From assembly GCF_004115925.1 (NCBI RefSeq), contig NZ_SDDX01000004.1, forward strand, positions 1 to 64,000: a stretch of 64,000 bases of DNA. Reading direction: 5' to 3'. The notes below the pieces were generated by a model, which was not told the origin of the DNA, searched no databases, and saw nothing but the letters and a program-made list of their open reading frames with translations. Numbering within the stretch: position 1 is the first letter of the stretch; each line of letters starts with the position of its first letter. This document shows positions 8,352-18,475 of this stretch, in pieces. The position numbers were made by a program, and so were the translations under genes. The stretch is from Lelliottia nimipressuralis (GTDB lineage Bacteria > Pseudomonadota > Gammaproteobacteria > Enterobacterales > Enterobacteriaceae).

Positions 8352-11300
8352 AAAAAAACAGTCTACAATCGGTCCTCTGTCTTTCCGGTGTGCTGGCCTT
8401 TGGCGGCACCGCGCAGGCGGCGCAAAACGAAGCGGCGCTGAAGGCGCTGTTTGACCAGGCCAACTACTGGCACGAAAAATCCCACGACGATCTGGCGAGC
8501 GAGTCGCTGAAAAAGGTGTTGATGGTCGATGCCAACAACACCCAGGCGCTCTACCTGATGGCCCTGTGGGCGCAGCAAAACGGTGATTTGCAGGCGGCGG
8601 CGCAGTGGCGCGCGCGGCTGGCAAACGTCTCGCCAAATGATGGCGGTCTGCAGGCGCTGGATAATGCCAAACAGATGACTCAGGTTCCGCAGGGCACGCT
8701 GACGCTGGCTCGCCAGCAGGCGCGCAGCGGAAACATTCCGGCGGCGCTGGCGACCTGGAAAACGCTGTTCAACGGCGACACACCGCCCGCGAGCCTCGCG
8801 CCGGAGTATTACCAGACGATGGGCAGCGACAAATCCCTCTATCCAGAGGCTCTGTCTGAGCTGCAGCGTTTTGCGGCACAAAATCCGCAGGACAACGCCG
8901 CACGCGTGGCGCTGGGCAAAATGCTCACCTGGCAGGAGAGCACGCGCCGCGACGGGATCATTCAGCTGCAGCAGATGGCGAGCGGTAGCAAAGACGCGGA
9001 TGCAGGCCTGCGTCAGGCCCTGCTGTGGTTAGGGCCAAAAGCAGGTGACGAGCAGTTCTACGACACCTGGCTGCAACGCCATCCGCAGGACAGCGAAGTG
9101 CAGGCCTACTACCGCAAAAACGTGGGCGGTGCGGCGAAAGGCGAAGGCTTCACCGCGCTCAACAGCGGCAACACCGATGCCGCCAGACGTCAGTTTGAGC
9201 AGGTGCTGCAAACCAACCCGCAGGACGCCGACGCGCTCGCCGGGATGGGCTACATCGCGCAGCGCAGCGGCGACTATCAGGCTGCCGCGCAGTATCTCGG
9301 ACGCGCAGCCAGCCAGGGCGGCGACGCCTCCAGCGAACGCCAGCAGCAGGCCGACGACGCTGCCTTTTACGGTCAGCTCGCTCAGGCGCAGCAGGCGCTG
9401 AAAGAGGGCAACGTCAGCCAGGCGCTGGCGCTTTCGGCTCCGCTGGTGCAGCAGAGCGGTGAGCGCGGCACGGCGGCTCGCCTGTTCCGCGCCGATGTGT
9501 TGCGCCACAACAAAGATTATCCGCAGGCCGAACAGACCCTGCGCGAGCTGTTGAACCAGCAGCCAAACAACGGCGCCGCGCGGGAAAATCTCTATTACGT
9601 CCTGAAAGAGCAGAACAAAACCGCCGAAGCCCAGGCGATGCTGCGCACGCTGCCCGCCAGTTTGCAGGCGAAACTTCAGCCGCGCGTGATTACCGGTTTA
9701 CCGGGCGATCCGATTCGTCGTCAGGCGCAGCAGGCGGCGGCAAGCGGGAACACTCAGCAGGCGATCGCGGTTCTGCGCGAGGGGATTGCCCGTCTGCCGG
9801 ACGATCCGTGGCTCCGCCTCGATCTGGCACGTTTGCTGCAAAAATCCGGTGCCGACGGCGAAGCCGCTTCGGTGATGCAGCCCGCATTTCGTCAGGGAGC
9901 GGGGGCCAGTTCGCTGTATGCGGCGGCGCTGTTCGCCAGCGAAAACGGAGCGTGGCAGCAGTCGCAAACCATTCTGTCGCGCATCTCGCCCGCCAGCCAA
10001 ACGCCGCAAATGCGCGAGCTGGCTCAGCGCGTGAACTACAACCTGCAAATGGCGACGGCAGAGCGTTACCTGGCGCAGGGTAATTCCGTCGCGGCGGCCA
10101 ATACCCTGAAAACCCTCTCAACGCGCCCACCGGAAAACCCGGCCGATGCGGGGAAACTGGCGCGAATGCTGGCGCAAAGTGGCGATCTGACGGGCGCGGT
10201 GGCGGTGGTGCGCAGCAATATGCGTGAGGGTGTGCAGGGTAACGCGGGCGATTACGCCGATCAGGTGTCAGTGCTCAATCAGGCCGGGCTGAGCGGCGAA
10301 GCCCAGAGCTTCCTCGCGAATCCTGAACTGCTGGCGCGCAGCACGCCGACTCAGCTGGCGGGCGTGCGTAACGGGTATGTGATCAACGAAGCCGACCAGC
10401 TGCGCGAGCAGGGCAATTATGCGGCAGCGTATGACAAACTGATCCGCGCCCTGCAAAGCGATCCGCAAAATACCGACCTGATGTTTGCGATGGCGCGTCT
10501 GTATCAGACCGGCAAAATGAACAAAGAGGCGGGTGTGGTCTACGACTACCTGATGACGCGGGATACGCCTCATCAGGATGCCCGCGCGGCGCCATCGACG
10601 TGGCGCTGGCTGAAGACAACGTGGTGAAAGCGAAGCAGCTCGCCAACGGGCTGCAAAATAACAGCTCGCCGGAGCGCCTGGTGTTACTGGCGCGTCTGGA
10701 AGAAGCCCAGGGCAACCATCAGCAGGCGATGACTTATCTGCGCAGCGCACGCGGCAAACTGCTGGGTCTGCAATCCACCAACAGTGCGGCGACGCCGACG
10801 ATGGGCGGCTTGCTGCTGGCGGATAACCCGTTCGTGAGCACCAGCCGCACTGCTCAGGCGGTCGGCGCTACGGCCTCCAGTGATAACGGGCTGCCGTGGC
10901 AACTGGCGCAAACGGCACGCGAGCCAGGCTCGACGCTGCCGGGCACCACGCGTCCCGATCTGCCGCAAGAGTCGGCCCAGAGCCGCACCTTGCGTCAAGT
11001 TGATGAGATGATGCAGCAGATGAACGAGCAGACCGGTATGTGGCTGCAGGGCGGGGTGGACGTGCGCGGACGCGATGGCGAATCAGGCACCAGCAAGCTG
11101 ACGGAAGCCAAAGCACCGCTCACCTGGTCCAGCTCGCCGTTTGGTGAGTCTCGCTTCGAATTCACCGCGACGCCCATTACGCTCAGCGCGGGCAGTGCCA
11201 GCGGTGACGCGTGGCGCCGCTTCGGCTCTAATCCGCTGGCAAACGCTGCGTCGAACATGGTGGCAACGGCGACCAACGAGCAGAAAGCCATTGCAGCGAT

Positions 11301-12372
11301 GAACGCCACGGAGCGCGCAACTTATCTTGCCGCGCACCCGGGGGCTGCATCGCTGGTGGGCTTAGGCGATCTGGACAGCAACGACTTTAACCTGACGAGT
11401 TCCGACGGCCAGCTGAATCTGGCGAAGCTCGGAGCCTACGACGGCGGCAAGGTCGGGGAATACCTTGAAGCCTCGAACCTGAAGGCCAACGTCAATCAGC
11501 CAGGGGATGTCTCTACGGATGCGCAAAAAGCGAATGGCGTGGAGCTGAACATGGCGCTGAGCGGGAAGGATTATCGTCTTGATGTCGGCAGCACGCCGCT
11601 GGGACAGGATCTGAGTACGCTGGTGGGCGGCGTGAAATGGTCGCCAAAACTGACCAATTACCTGTCGCTGATCATGACCGGAGAGCGCCGCGCGGTAACA
11701 GACAGCCTGTTATCTTACGTGGGGCTTGAAGACAAATATTCCGGCAAACGCTGGGGGCGCGTCACTAAAAACGGCGGCAGCCTGCAGCTGAGTTATGACG
11801 ACGGCGATGCCGGTTTCTACGCGGGCGGTGGTGGTTACAGCTATCTCGGTGAAAACGTGGCGAGCAACACCAGCATCAATGCGAACGCCGGGGTCTATCT
11901 GCGTCCTTATCACGACGACTTCCGCGAAGTGAAAACCGGGCTAAGCATGAGCTGGATGGATTTCTCAAAAAATCTCAGCCAGTTTACCTTCGGCCAGGGC
12001 GGATACTTCAGCCCGCAGAACTACGTTAGCGTCTCGCTGCCGATCGACTACGCGCAAAAAATCGATAACTGGAAGCTGAAACTGGGCGGCTCGGTGGGCT
12101 ACCAGTCTTACAGCCAGGACAGCAGCGACTACTTCCCGACTAACGACAGCTGGCAGCAACTGCTGGAAGGGGCCGTCGAGAGCGGCTTTGCGAAAGAAGC
12201 GACCTACAAAGGCACCTCTGAAAACGGCATTGGCTACACCGTCCGCGCCGGGGTCGATTACAACGTCAACAAAGACATGACCATCGGCGGCAAGGTCGGT
12301 TATGACACCTTTGGCAGCTATAACGAAAGTACGGCGGGACTCTATTTCCGCTACATGCTGGGAGATAAATAA
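8348..12372 (+). pseudogene. bcsC: Cellulose export TPR / outer-membrane barrel protein BcsC, class I, frameshifted
   Basis: BcsC links the synthase to the outer membrane: periplasmic TPR repeats lead into a C-terminal beta-barrel pore. The start is GTG, overlapping the bcsB stop (GTGA). A signal peptide ends near AQA (about residue 24). TPR-like helical repeats rich in Ala, Gln and Leu follow to about 750. The barrel part (VGSTPLGQD to the final YFRYMLGDK) lies in the second half. At 10583-10590 the frame shifts with the same phase change as in bcsA. The first frame gives 746 true residues plus 13 foreign ones to 10627. The other frame supplies about 594 residues to 12372. Repaired length is about 1340 residues. 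As read, the whole barrel is lost. It may be a sequencing error. Confidence 0.85.
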
Positions 12373-12851
12373 TGACAACGACGCTGGAAAACCCTGCGAT
12401 CCTGAGCTGGTTTCGCGCGCAGCAAACGCCGGAAGGCTGGTTTGACCTACTGGCGCTGATCGTTGACGGCATGGTGCGTAACGTCGGTGAGCTAGAGAGC
12501 CAGCCGTTCCTGCATCAGATGGGGGTGGCGCTGGCCGAACAGTTCCCGTTGCCGCCGTCAGAAACGGTGGGCGAACTGGAAGCCAACATCAACGCCCAAC
12601 TGGCGCGTTTTGGCTGGGGCTGCGTGGAGATCAACACCACCGACACCGACCTCACCCTGCGCCATCTGGCGCTGCCCGTAAGCCGCCGTGAGGACCAGCA
12701 AAGCCGCTGGTGTCACGCCTTCTGTGCAATACTGGAAGGGCTGTATGTCCGCTGGATGCAGGGGCAGGGCGGGAAAGCGCATGTGACGGTGAGTCGCGAG
12801 CGTCTTAATTCCCTTTCGGACGTGCAGTTCCGTTACCACAACCCACAGTGA
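12372..12851 (+). CDS. bcsD: Cellulose synthase subunit BcsD (class I)
   Basis: BcsD is the small periplasmic subunit studied in Komagataeibacter. There it forms an octameric ring that channels glucan chains and favours crystalline cellulose. The protein here has 159 residues, the usual size. It is mainly helical, with no signal peptide or membrane segment seen, and its C-terminus is DVQFRYHNPQ. The start overlaps the bcsC stop by one base (TAATG). BcsD is the marker of class I operons and has no counterpart in the class II cluster downstream. Confidence 0.9.
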   Translation: MTTTLENPAILSWFRAQQTPEGWFDLLALIVDGMVRNVGELESQPFLHQMGVALAEQFPLPPSETVGELEANINAQLARFGWGCVEINTTDTDLTLRHLALPVSRREDQQSRWCHAFCAILEGLYVRWMQGQGGKAHVTVSRERLNSLSDVQFRYHNPQ

Positions 12852-12858
12852 GTAAATG

Positions 12859-13851
12859 ATGAGAAAGCCTGCATGCGCCGCACTGGCGGTCATGATGAGT
12901 CTCTGTTTTTCGCCGTTTTCTCAGGCCGGTCAGGCCTGGGAGAGCTATAAAGCGCGCTTTTTAATGCCGGATGGCCGCATTGTCGATACCGGAAACGGCA
13001 ACGTTTCCCATACGGAAGGGCAAGGTTTCGCCATGCTGATGGCGGTGGCAAGCGACGACAAAGCGGCATTTGATAAGCTTTGGCAGTGGACCGACAGAAC
13101 TCTAAAAAATAAAGAGAACGGCCTGTTTTACTGGCGCTACAACCCCGTCGAGCCGGACCCGATCACCGACAAAAACGACGCCACCGATGGCGATACGATG
13201 ATCGCCTGGGCGTTGTTAAAAGCCGACGCCCGCTGGCATGACAAAAGCTACAGCACCGCCTCGGATGCCATTACCAAAGCGCTGGTGGCTCACACGGTGA
13301 TTCGCTACGCAGGCCAGCGCGTGATGTTGCCGGGCGCGCAGGGGTTTAACCTCAACAGCGAAGTGGTCCTCAATCCGTCGTACTTTATCTTCCCCGCCTG
13401 GCAGGCGTTCGCTGACCGCAGCCATTTGCAGGTGTGGCGCGAGCTGATCAAAGACGGGCAAACGCTGCTCGGGAAAATGGGAAGCGGTAAGGCCAATCTG
13501 CCGACCGACTGGGTTTCTCTGGCCGCAGACGGCACGCTGACGCCCGCGAAAGCGTGGCCACCGCGCATGAGCTACGATGCGATCCGCATTCCGCTGTATG
13601 TGCACTGGTTTAATCCACAAAGCCCGCAGCTCACGCCGTGGCGCAGCTGGTTCGGTCAGTTCAATCGGGAGCAAACCCCGGCCTGGGTCAATGTCACGAC
13701 CAACGACTATGCGCCGTACATGATGGAAGGTGGCCTGCTGGCGGTAAGGGATTTAACGATGGGGCAGGCGATGAGTGAGCCGGAGATTACGGCGAAGGAT
13801 GACTATTACTCGGCGAGCCTGAAGATGCTGGTGTGGGTGGCGGGACAGTAG
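12859..13851 (+). CDS. bcsZ: Endo-1,4-beta-glucanase BcsZ, class I (glycoside hydrolase family 8)
   Basis: This is a periplasmic family 8 cellulase that trims glucan during synthesis. The protein has about 330 residues. A signal peptide ends near SQA (about residue 23). The catalytic acid lies in HTEGQGFAM (about residue 53) and the base aspartate in SYDAIRIP (about residue 240). It is clearly different in sequence from the class II BcsZ at 23540 (CTWPAWEQF type), so the two are not a recent duplication. Two ATGs are adjacent, at 12856 and 12859. The second is 6 nt from TGAG and is preferred. It is the last gene of the class I operon, convergent with bcsG. Confidence 0.9.
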   Translation: MRKPACAALAVMMSLCFSPFSQAGQAWESYKARFLMPDGRIVDTGNGNVSHTEGQGFAMLMAVASDDKAAFDKLWQWTDRTLKNKENGLFYWRYNPVEPDPITDKNDATDGDTMIAWALLKADARWHDKSYSTASDAITKALVAHTVIRYAGQRVMLPGAQGFNLNSEVVLNPSYFIFPAWQAFADRSHLQVWRELIKDGQTLLGKMGSGKANLPTDWVSLAADGTLTPAKAWPPRMSYDAIRIPLYVHWFNPQSPQLTPWRSWFGQFNREQTPAWVNVTTNDYAPYMMEGGLLAVRDLTMGQAMSEPEITAKDDYYSASLKMLVWVAGQ

Positions 13852-13858
13852 AACGGAT

Positions 13859-13908
13859 CTCCCCACCCCGGCGGCTCTCCTGTGTGGAGAGTCGTCAGGG
13901 TGGGGGAG
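13859..13908. terminator. Large hairpin between convergent bcsZ and bcsG
   Basis: An outer stem (CTCCCCACCC at 13859 and GGGTGGGGGAG ending at 13908) encloses an inner GGCTCTCC / GGAGAGTC stem. There is no T-run on either side, so it is an atypical terminator or an mRNA 3'-end stabiliser serving both operons. Confidence 0.5.
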
Positions 13909-13918
13909 TCACTGAACC

Positions 13919-15598
13919 TTACTGCGGGTATGGCACCCAATCACCACCGTTCAACCGTACATACGGCTTGTTCTGGTACTGAATCACCACCGCATTCGCG
14001 TTCTCAGACACTTCCGCCGTCTGCGGCAGACCGCTGGTGAGCTGATTCCAGTTCACGCTGTCTTCCACAAACAACTTCCCGTCTACCGCACGCGCAACCA
14101 GCTCGGAAATTGCCAGATAGCTGCTCGGCTGGGTGATTTCGATTGGCGCACCCTGATGCGGTGCTTTCATGCCGAAGAACTTAATCCCGGCGGGCACGTT
14201 GGTGATGGACGGGCTTGGGATATCGCGCAAGCCGGAGACCTGCATTCTGTCGCCTTTCAGCGCGCCACCGTGCTCTGGCACCACAACCACCATCACCCGA
14301 CGGCCTGATTTTTCCAGTTCGGTGAAGAACGCATCCAGCTCATCGAAGAACTTCTGCGCACGAACTTTGTAATCCGCCGTTTTGCTCACGCCTGGATAGT
14401 GGTTACCGTCGTGCAGCGGCAGGGTGTTGTAGAAGGTCGCGCTACGGGTGTTTTCCTCTTTCCCGACCGTTTGCAGCCAGCGTTGCAGCGTGGCGGTGTC
14501 GTCATACACCGGTGAACCGTCAAAGCCCAGCAGCGGCACCGGCAGACCGGTTTGGTCCATCAGCGGCGCATGCATCCCGCCGTTCTCGCGCACCTCTTTC
14601 AGGAAGCCGCCAAAGATACCGTTATGGCCGAGCATCAGGTGCTGGGTAAAGCCCAGTTTTTCGAGGTTATCGAACAGGTAGCACTGATTGCCCGCAGGCT
14701 GATACAGATTTTTATGCGACGGCTGACCGCAGCTGGCGCGCAGCAGGCGAATCGCCGCCGGGCCGCTGTACGAGGTGGCCGAGTTAAAATCTTTGAACTG
14801 AATATCGAAATGCGACCACAGCGGGTGCGACGACAGACCTGCAGCCTCCACATCGGCCCAGGAGAGGGAACAGATGTTGATCACCAGTAGTTCAAACGGC
14901 TGCGCATCGGCAGGCAGTGACGCCGGGAATTTCGTCTGACGCTTGGCTTCCGCGTTATAGAAGCTGGACAGCCAGGCGTTCAGGTTGGTGGAGGTCGGTG
15001 GCGCGGTTTGCGCCGGGATATCCCCGATCACGGCTGTATCGCCAGCGGTAGCAACTGTCGGCGCGGCGCTGCCGCCCGTGGTAGTCACGGTTTCTGTCGG
15101 CTGACCGGCTGGCCACAGGGAGAAGCTCGGGCCTGCCAGCGTCAGGACGTTCAGCCAGATCATAATTGCCACCACGAACACCGTGATGCGGATCCACTGG
15201 GAGAGGAACAGCCATGCAATCAGCATCACAAAAATGGCGCCAATCATCTGCCAGTTGATAAAGCGTTCGGTCAGATCGAGAAGATAATCGCTGCTAAAGC
15301 CCGCCACCTGCGAGCCCTGACTCATGATGCTATCCGGGCCTGGAAGCCAGGTATCATGCCAGAACAGCCCGAAACCAATCGGTATCGCTACCCAGTGGCG
15401 CAGGCGGTGCAGCTTCAGGTTCGGAATGGGCATCAGCAAAAATGCCATAAACACCAGGTTAAGCAGCGGATGGAAATTCAAATAGCCCGCCCAGAGCAGG
15501 CCGAATTTCACCAGAAAATAGAAGTTCCAGCCGGACAGGCCGCGCCAGTATTGCCAAAGCGGCGAAGGTGCCGAAGCAGTATAGGTAGAATTAGTCAT
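13919..15598 (-). CDS. bcsG: Cellulose phosphoethanolamine transferase BcsG
   Basis: BcsG is an inner-membrane enzyme that moves phosphoethanolamine from phosphatidylethanolamine to the C6 hydroxyl of cellulose glucose units. The protein has 559 residues, as in E. coli. N-terminal membrane helices occupy about 25-155. A Pro/Thr-rich linker covers 165-203, followed by a periplasmic alkaline-phosphatase-like domain. The zinc and nucleophile residues known in E. coli are present at the same positions: C243, S278 (ATSYSG), and E442-H443 in PEHGG. The start overlaps bcsF by 8 nt. It sits between class I and class II bcs operons and could act on the product of either. Confidence 0.96.
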   Translation of the reverse strand: MTNSTYTASAPSPLWQYWRGLSGWNFYFLVKFGLLWAGYLNFHPLLNLVFMAFLLMPIPNLKLHRLRHWVAIPIGFGLFWHDTWLPGPDSIMSQGSQVAGFSSDYLLDLTERFINWQMIGAIFVMLIAWLFLSQWIRITVFVVAIMIWLNVLTLAGPSFSLWPAGQPTETVTTTGGSAAPTVATAGDTAVIGDIPAQTAPPTSTNLNAWLSSFYNAEAKRQTKFPASLPADAQPFELLVINICSLSWADVEAAGLSSHPLWSHFDIQFKDFNSATSYSGPAAIRLLRASCGQPSHKNLYQPAGNQCYLFDNLEKLGFTQHLMLGHNGIFGGFLKEVRENGGMHAPLMDQTGLPVPLLGFDGSPVYDDTATLQRWLQTVGKEENTRSATFYNTLPLHDGNHYPGVSKTADYKVRAQKFFDELDAFFTELEKSGRRVMVVVVPEHGGALKGDRMQVSGLRDIPSPSITNVPAGIKFFGMKAPHQGAPIEITQPSSYLAISELVARAVDGKLFVEDSVNWNQLTSGLPQTAEVSENANAVVIQYQNKPYVRLNGGDWVPYPQ

Positions 15599-15785
15599 GT
15601 TTTCGGTTTGCCTTGACGTGTGAAGCCCGTTTCAGTGTTCCAGCTGGTTTTACATAGCGAGGTTTTGCAAACAGCAGTCTTACCGTATCGCGGGTACGGC
15701 GTAACGAATGGCGCGCATAGTAGCCAAGTGGGAAGAAGATGATCGCGCACAGGATCACGAGCTGAATAATGTCAGTGTTGTTCAT
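15591..15785 (-). CDS. bcsF: Cellulose biosynthesis small membrane protein BcsF
   Basis: This is a 64-residue protein with one N-terminal membrane helix (about residues 7-24) and a basic cytoplasmic tail. In E. coli BcsF is a membrane anchor that links BcsE and BcsG to the synthase. It lies between bcsE and bcsG with overlaps at both ends (4 nt with bcsE, 8 nt with bcsG), which fixes the operon bcsE-F-G. Confidence 0.92.
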   Translation of the reverse strand: MNNTDIIQLVILCAIIFFPLGYYARHSLRRTRDTVRLLFAKPRYVKPAGTLKRASHVKANRKHD

Positions 15786-17344
15786 GATGATGCTCTCTCC
15801 TCTGCATCACTCAGCAAACGCAGCGGCTCAGGGACGCGACGCCAAACGTGTCCGTCGTGGGTGGCGTTCAGCACCGGTTTGCTGTCGCTCGCGACCAGCA
15901 GCGGTTTACCCCATTGTTCCGGCTGCAGCTGTTTCATCTGCACAATTTCGGCGCTGATCAAATTGTCCTCAAACCAGACCATGCGGTTGGAGAAGATATC
16001 TCCGGTCGGCAGCGGGAAAATGTGGTTTAGGGCGGTATCCAGGTCGTTGATGCGACAGAAGGATAAAAACAGCACCAGGCGATTATCGCCGATGGTCATG
16101 ATATCCCCGGTACGGTTCGGGCGGCACAACGTCAGCGCCTGCTCGATACGGATACCCGGAACCGGACGCAGCGCGACCATCACCCCTTTACCGTCTGCCG
16201 GCAGCAGCGTGTTGCTCATCATGTTGCTCACCGCGTCGCAGAACGTATCCCATTTCTGGTAGCCGCGCAGCTTCATCGGCTGGGTCATGGAGAGCAGCGT
16301 TGAGATCTCTTCCGGGACGTGGCGATTAAACTGCTGGCCCTGAAGGCTTTCAATGAGCGTCAGGCAGCGAGAAAGCGGGGCGTTCCACGGGATCACCATG
16401 TTCGCGCCGCAGCCGAGCAGCAGGCGCTCGTCGGTGGCGCGCAGGCTGGTGTTATTCTCACGGACCACGATTTTCAGTGCGCTGCCGCGCTGGCGGCGCA
16501 GGGTGTGGATCTGTCGGGCTATCGACTCAATCTGATTATTCTGCGTCAGTGAAAAGACAATCGTCGCGGCCTGCGTGGTGCGGGCTTCATTAAACAGCGA
16601 TTCGTTGGTTTCGAACAAAGACCAATATTCAGAGAGGGCAGGGGCGCCTTCTAATACAGCGATGTGGCTCAGAATGCGTTTTTCATCGTTACGTGGCTGA
16701 ACGACGGTTTCTTCCTGCTGGGCGACATGCCACTCGCCAGCAATATGCTTCAGCGTCAGCTGTTGTCGGGCGCTCACCCCTTTTTCATTGCACCAGAACG
16801 CAATATCGTAAAGATGGCTGTCGGCCTGATGGCGCGTACTGGCCAAACCAAACAGGGAACGATATTCACTCATTAAAAATGAGAACTGCTTATCATTATT
16901 ACTACCAGGACTGATCACCAGCAGCGTGCAATTTTGATCGCGCACCCATTTATTGATTTTTTCCAGCCAGACTCGCAATTTTTCTGTGGGTATATTTTGC
17001 CAGGTATTGTTCGCGCATTTAAGCACCAGTAAATAATGATGAGGATCGATGCTGCATTGAATGTCGCGGGGCAAAAAGTATAGACCATCTTCCTGGTTTG
17101 GCATGGAAAACAGACGCACTTTATCTGGCCCCTGTTCATTACTCAGGCTAATGATATCTTTGGGATCCTCACCCATGGTCACCACAGCGACGTGGGCACT
17201 TTTCTCTTGCGCTGCAATTGTTTGATTCACAAGACTAATAGCGTCTTCATTGCGGTCCGTACTGATCCACCAGACTCCGCCGGCTGGCATGTGGCGCAAT
17301 TCATCCCATAATGACTGGATACCAACTGAAAATATGGGGTTCAC
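15782..17344 (-). CDS. bcsE: c-di-GMP-binding cellulose regulator BcsE
   Basis: BcsE is a cytoplasmic subunit that binds c-di-GMP and, with BcsR/BcsQ and BcsF, is needed for full cellulose output. The protein has 520 residues. The N-terminus has [16 protein letters not shown]. The GIL domain carries the RxGD c-di-GMP motif as RTGD at residues 411-414, the place expected from E. coli. The start is GTG with AGAGGG about 7 nt upstream. The gene is divergent from bcsR across 178 bp that must hold both promoters. No class I counterpart exists, so it probably serves the class II synthase, but a role for both cannot be excluded. Confidence 0.95.
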   Translation of the reverse strand: MNPIFSVGIQSLWDELRHMPAGGVWWISTDRNEDAISLVNQTIAAQEKSAHVAVVTMGEDPKDIISLSNEQGPDKVRLFSMPNQEDGLYFLPRDIQCSIDPHHYLLVLKCANNTWQNIPTEKLRVWLEKINKWVRDQNCTLLVISPGSNNDKQFSFLMSEYRSLFGLASTRHQADSHLYDIAFWCNEKGVSARQQLTLKHIAGEWHVAQQEETVVQPRNDEKRILSHIAVLEGAPALSEYWSLFETNESLFNEARTTQAATIVFSLTQNNQIESIARQIHTLRRQRGSALKIVVRENNTSLRATDERLLLGCGANMVIPWNAPLSRCLTLIESLQGQQFNRHVPEEISTLLSMTQPMKLRGYQKWDTFCDAVSNMMSNTLLPADGKGVMVALRPVPGIRIEQALTLCRPNRTGDIMTIGDNRLVLFLSFCRINDLDTALNHIFPLPTGDIFSNRMVWFEDNLISAEIVQMKQLQPEQWGKPLLVASDSKPVLNATHDGHVWRRVPEPLRLLSDAEERASS

Positions 17345-17522
17345 GGTGTCCCTCTTCGCGACTAATTTACCTGTATCTCAGTTTACTAGCGAAAGCTCAG
17401 AAATAAACCTAACATTGAAATTAAAGACCATCAGATTTAGCATATGAATGAATTTTCGCAGGCAGGAAGCCGTGCAACTACCTCTGTTGTTCGTTGAGAA
17501 TTAATAAAGGAATGAAACTAAA
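17345..17522. promoter_or_regulatory. Divergent bcsE / bcsR intergenic promoter region
   Basis: 178 AT-rich bases separate the two divergent starts. AAGGA at 17507-17511 lies 11 nt before the bcsR ATG, a long spacing. No convincing sigma-70 hexamer pair or regulator box stands out. Confidence 0.5.
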
Positions 17523-17711
17523 ATGCATAATAACGAACCAACAACGCCGGTTGATTCTGGCCTTGGGTACACATTCCAAAATGATTTTTTGGCGTTAAGC
17601 CAGGCTTTCTCATTGCCTGAAATAGACTACACCGATATTTCACAGCGAGAACAGCTGGCTGCGGCGATTAAACGCTGGCCATTATTAGCTGAATTTGCCC
17701 GTCAACAATAA
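17523..17711 (+). CDS. bcsR: Cellulose biosynthesis regulator BcsR
   Basis: This is a 62-residue cytoplasmic protein, the same length as E. coli BcsR. There it pairs with BcsQ, stabilises it and regulates cellulose production after transcription. Typical segments are seen: YTFQNDFLALSQAFSLPEIDY, then DISQREQLAAAIKRWPLLAEFA. The gene is first in the class II operon, and bcsQ begins 11 nt after its stop. Confidence 0.95.
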   Translation: MHNNEPTTPVDSGLGYTFQNDFLALSQAFSLPEIDYTDISQREQLAAAIKRWPLLAEFARQQ

Positions 17712-17722
17712 GGGAGCCATTG

Positions 17723-18475
17723 ATGGCCATACTTGGATTACAGGGCATTCGTGGCGGTGTTGGCACGACGTCAATAACAGCAGCGCTGGGATGGTCATTA
17801 CAGATATTAGGCGAATCGGTACTGGTTATTGATGCCTGTCCCGATAATTTGCTGCGGATGTCTTTTAACGTTGACTTTGACACTTCTGATGGCTGGGCGC
17901 GGGCGTTGCTCGACGGTCGCGACTGGCGAGACACCGCACAACGTTACACCTCGCAGCTCGATATCCTGCCGTTCGGCCAGCTGACCGCAAGCGAAAAAGA
18001 GTCCATTTACACCCGCTATGGCACGCTGGGCTATTTTGCCGATGCATTGCAGCTGTTACAGGAAAAAAGCCACTACCAGTGGATTTTGCTCGATCTCCCA
18101 AGCGGCTTCTCACCGCTCACCCGCCAGTTAATCGAACACTGCGATCACACGCTGACGATTGTGAACGCGGATGCCAACTGCCATGTTCGCCTGCATCAGC
18201 AGGTGCTCCCGAACGGAGCGCATATTCTGATCAACGATTTACGTCTGAACAGTCAAATTCAGGACGATCTCTACCAGGTCTGGCTGCAAAGCCAGCGTCG
18301 TCTGCTGCCGATGGTCATTCATCGCGACGAAGCCATCGCCGAGTGCATGGCATCCAAACAGCCGCTCGGCGAATACCGCAGCGATTCTCTGGCGGCGGAA
18401 GAGATCCTCACTCTGGCGAACTGGTGCCTGTTGCACTATACCGGACGCCCGGAGCCTGCCGGGAGAGGCCTATGA
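17723..18475 (+). CDS. bcsQ: Cellulose biosynthesis protein BcsQ, class II
   Basis: This 250-residue MinD/ParA-like protein has the E. coli length. In E. coli, BcsQ with BcsR forms part of the cytosolic assembly needed for secretion. The P-loop reads R10-GGVGTTS-17, so the signature lysine (position 10) and the P-loop lysine (position 15) are Arg and Thr. As remembered, E. coli BcsQ shows the same substitutions, so this is a family trait and not damage. The start is ATG 17723, with AGGGAG 7 nt upstream. A TTG just before it was rejected. The stop overlaps the bcsA start (ATGA). Confidence 0.95.
   Translation: MAILGLQGIRGGVGTTSITAALGWSLQILGESVLVIDACPDNLLRMSFNVDFDTSDGWARALLDGRDWRDTAQRYTSQLDILPFGQLTASEKESIYTRYGTLGYFADALQLLQEKSHYQWILLDLPSGFSPLTRQLIEHCDHTLTIVNADANCHVRLHQQVLPNGAHILINDLRLNSQIQDDLYQVWLQSQRRLLPMVIHRDEAIAECMASKQPLGEYRSDSLAAEEILTLANWCLLHYTGRPEPAGRGL

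Noticed and set aside
5876-10590. Programmed ribosomal frameshifting in bcsA and bcsC
   Set aside because: No slippery heptamer, stimulatory hairpin or internal Shine-Dalgarno site is seen at either place. A mutation or sequence error is simpler.
10600-12372. Separate gene starting at ATG 10600
   Set aside because: It has no ribosome site and no signal peptide, and its first residues continue the BcsC TPR sequence. It is the second half of frameshifted bcsC.
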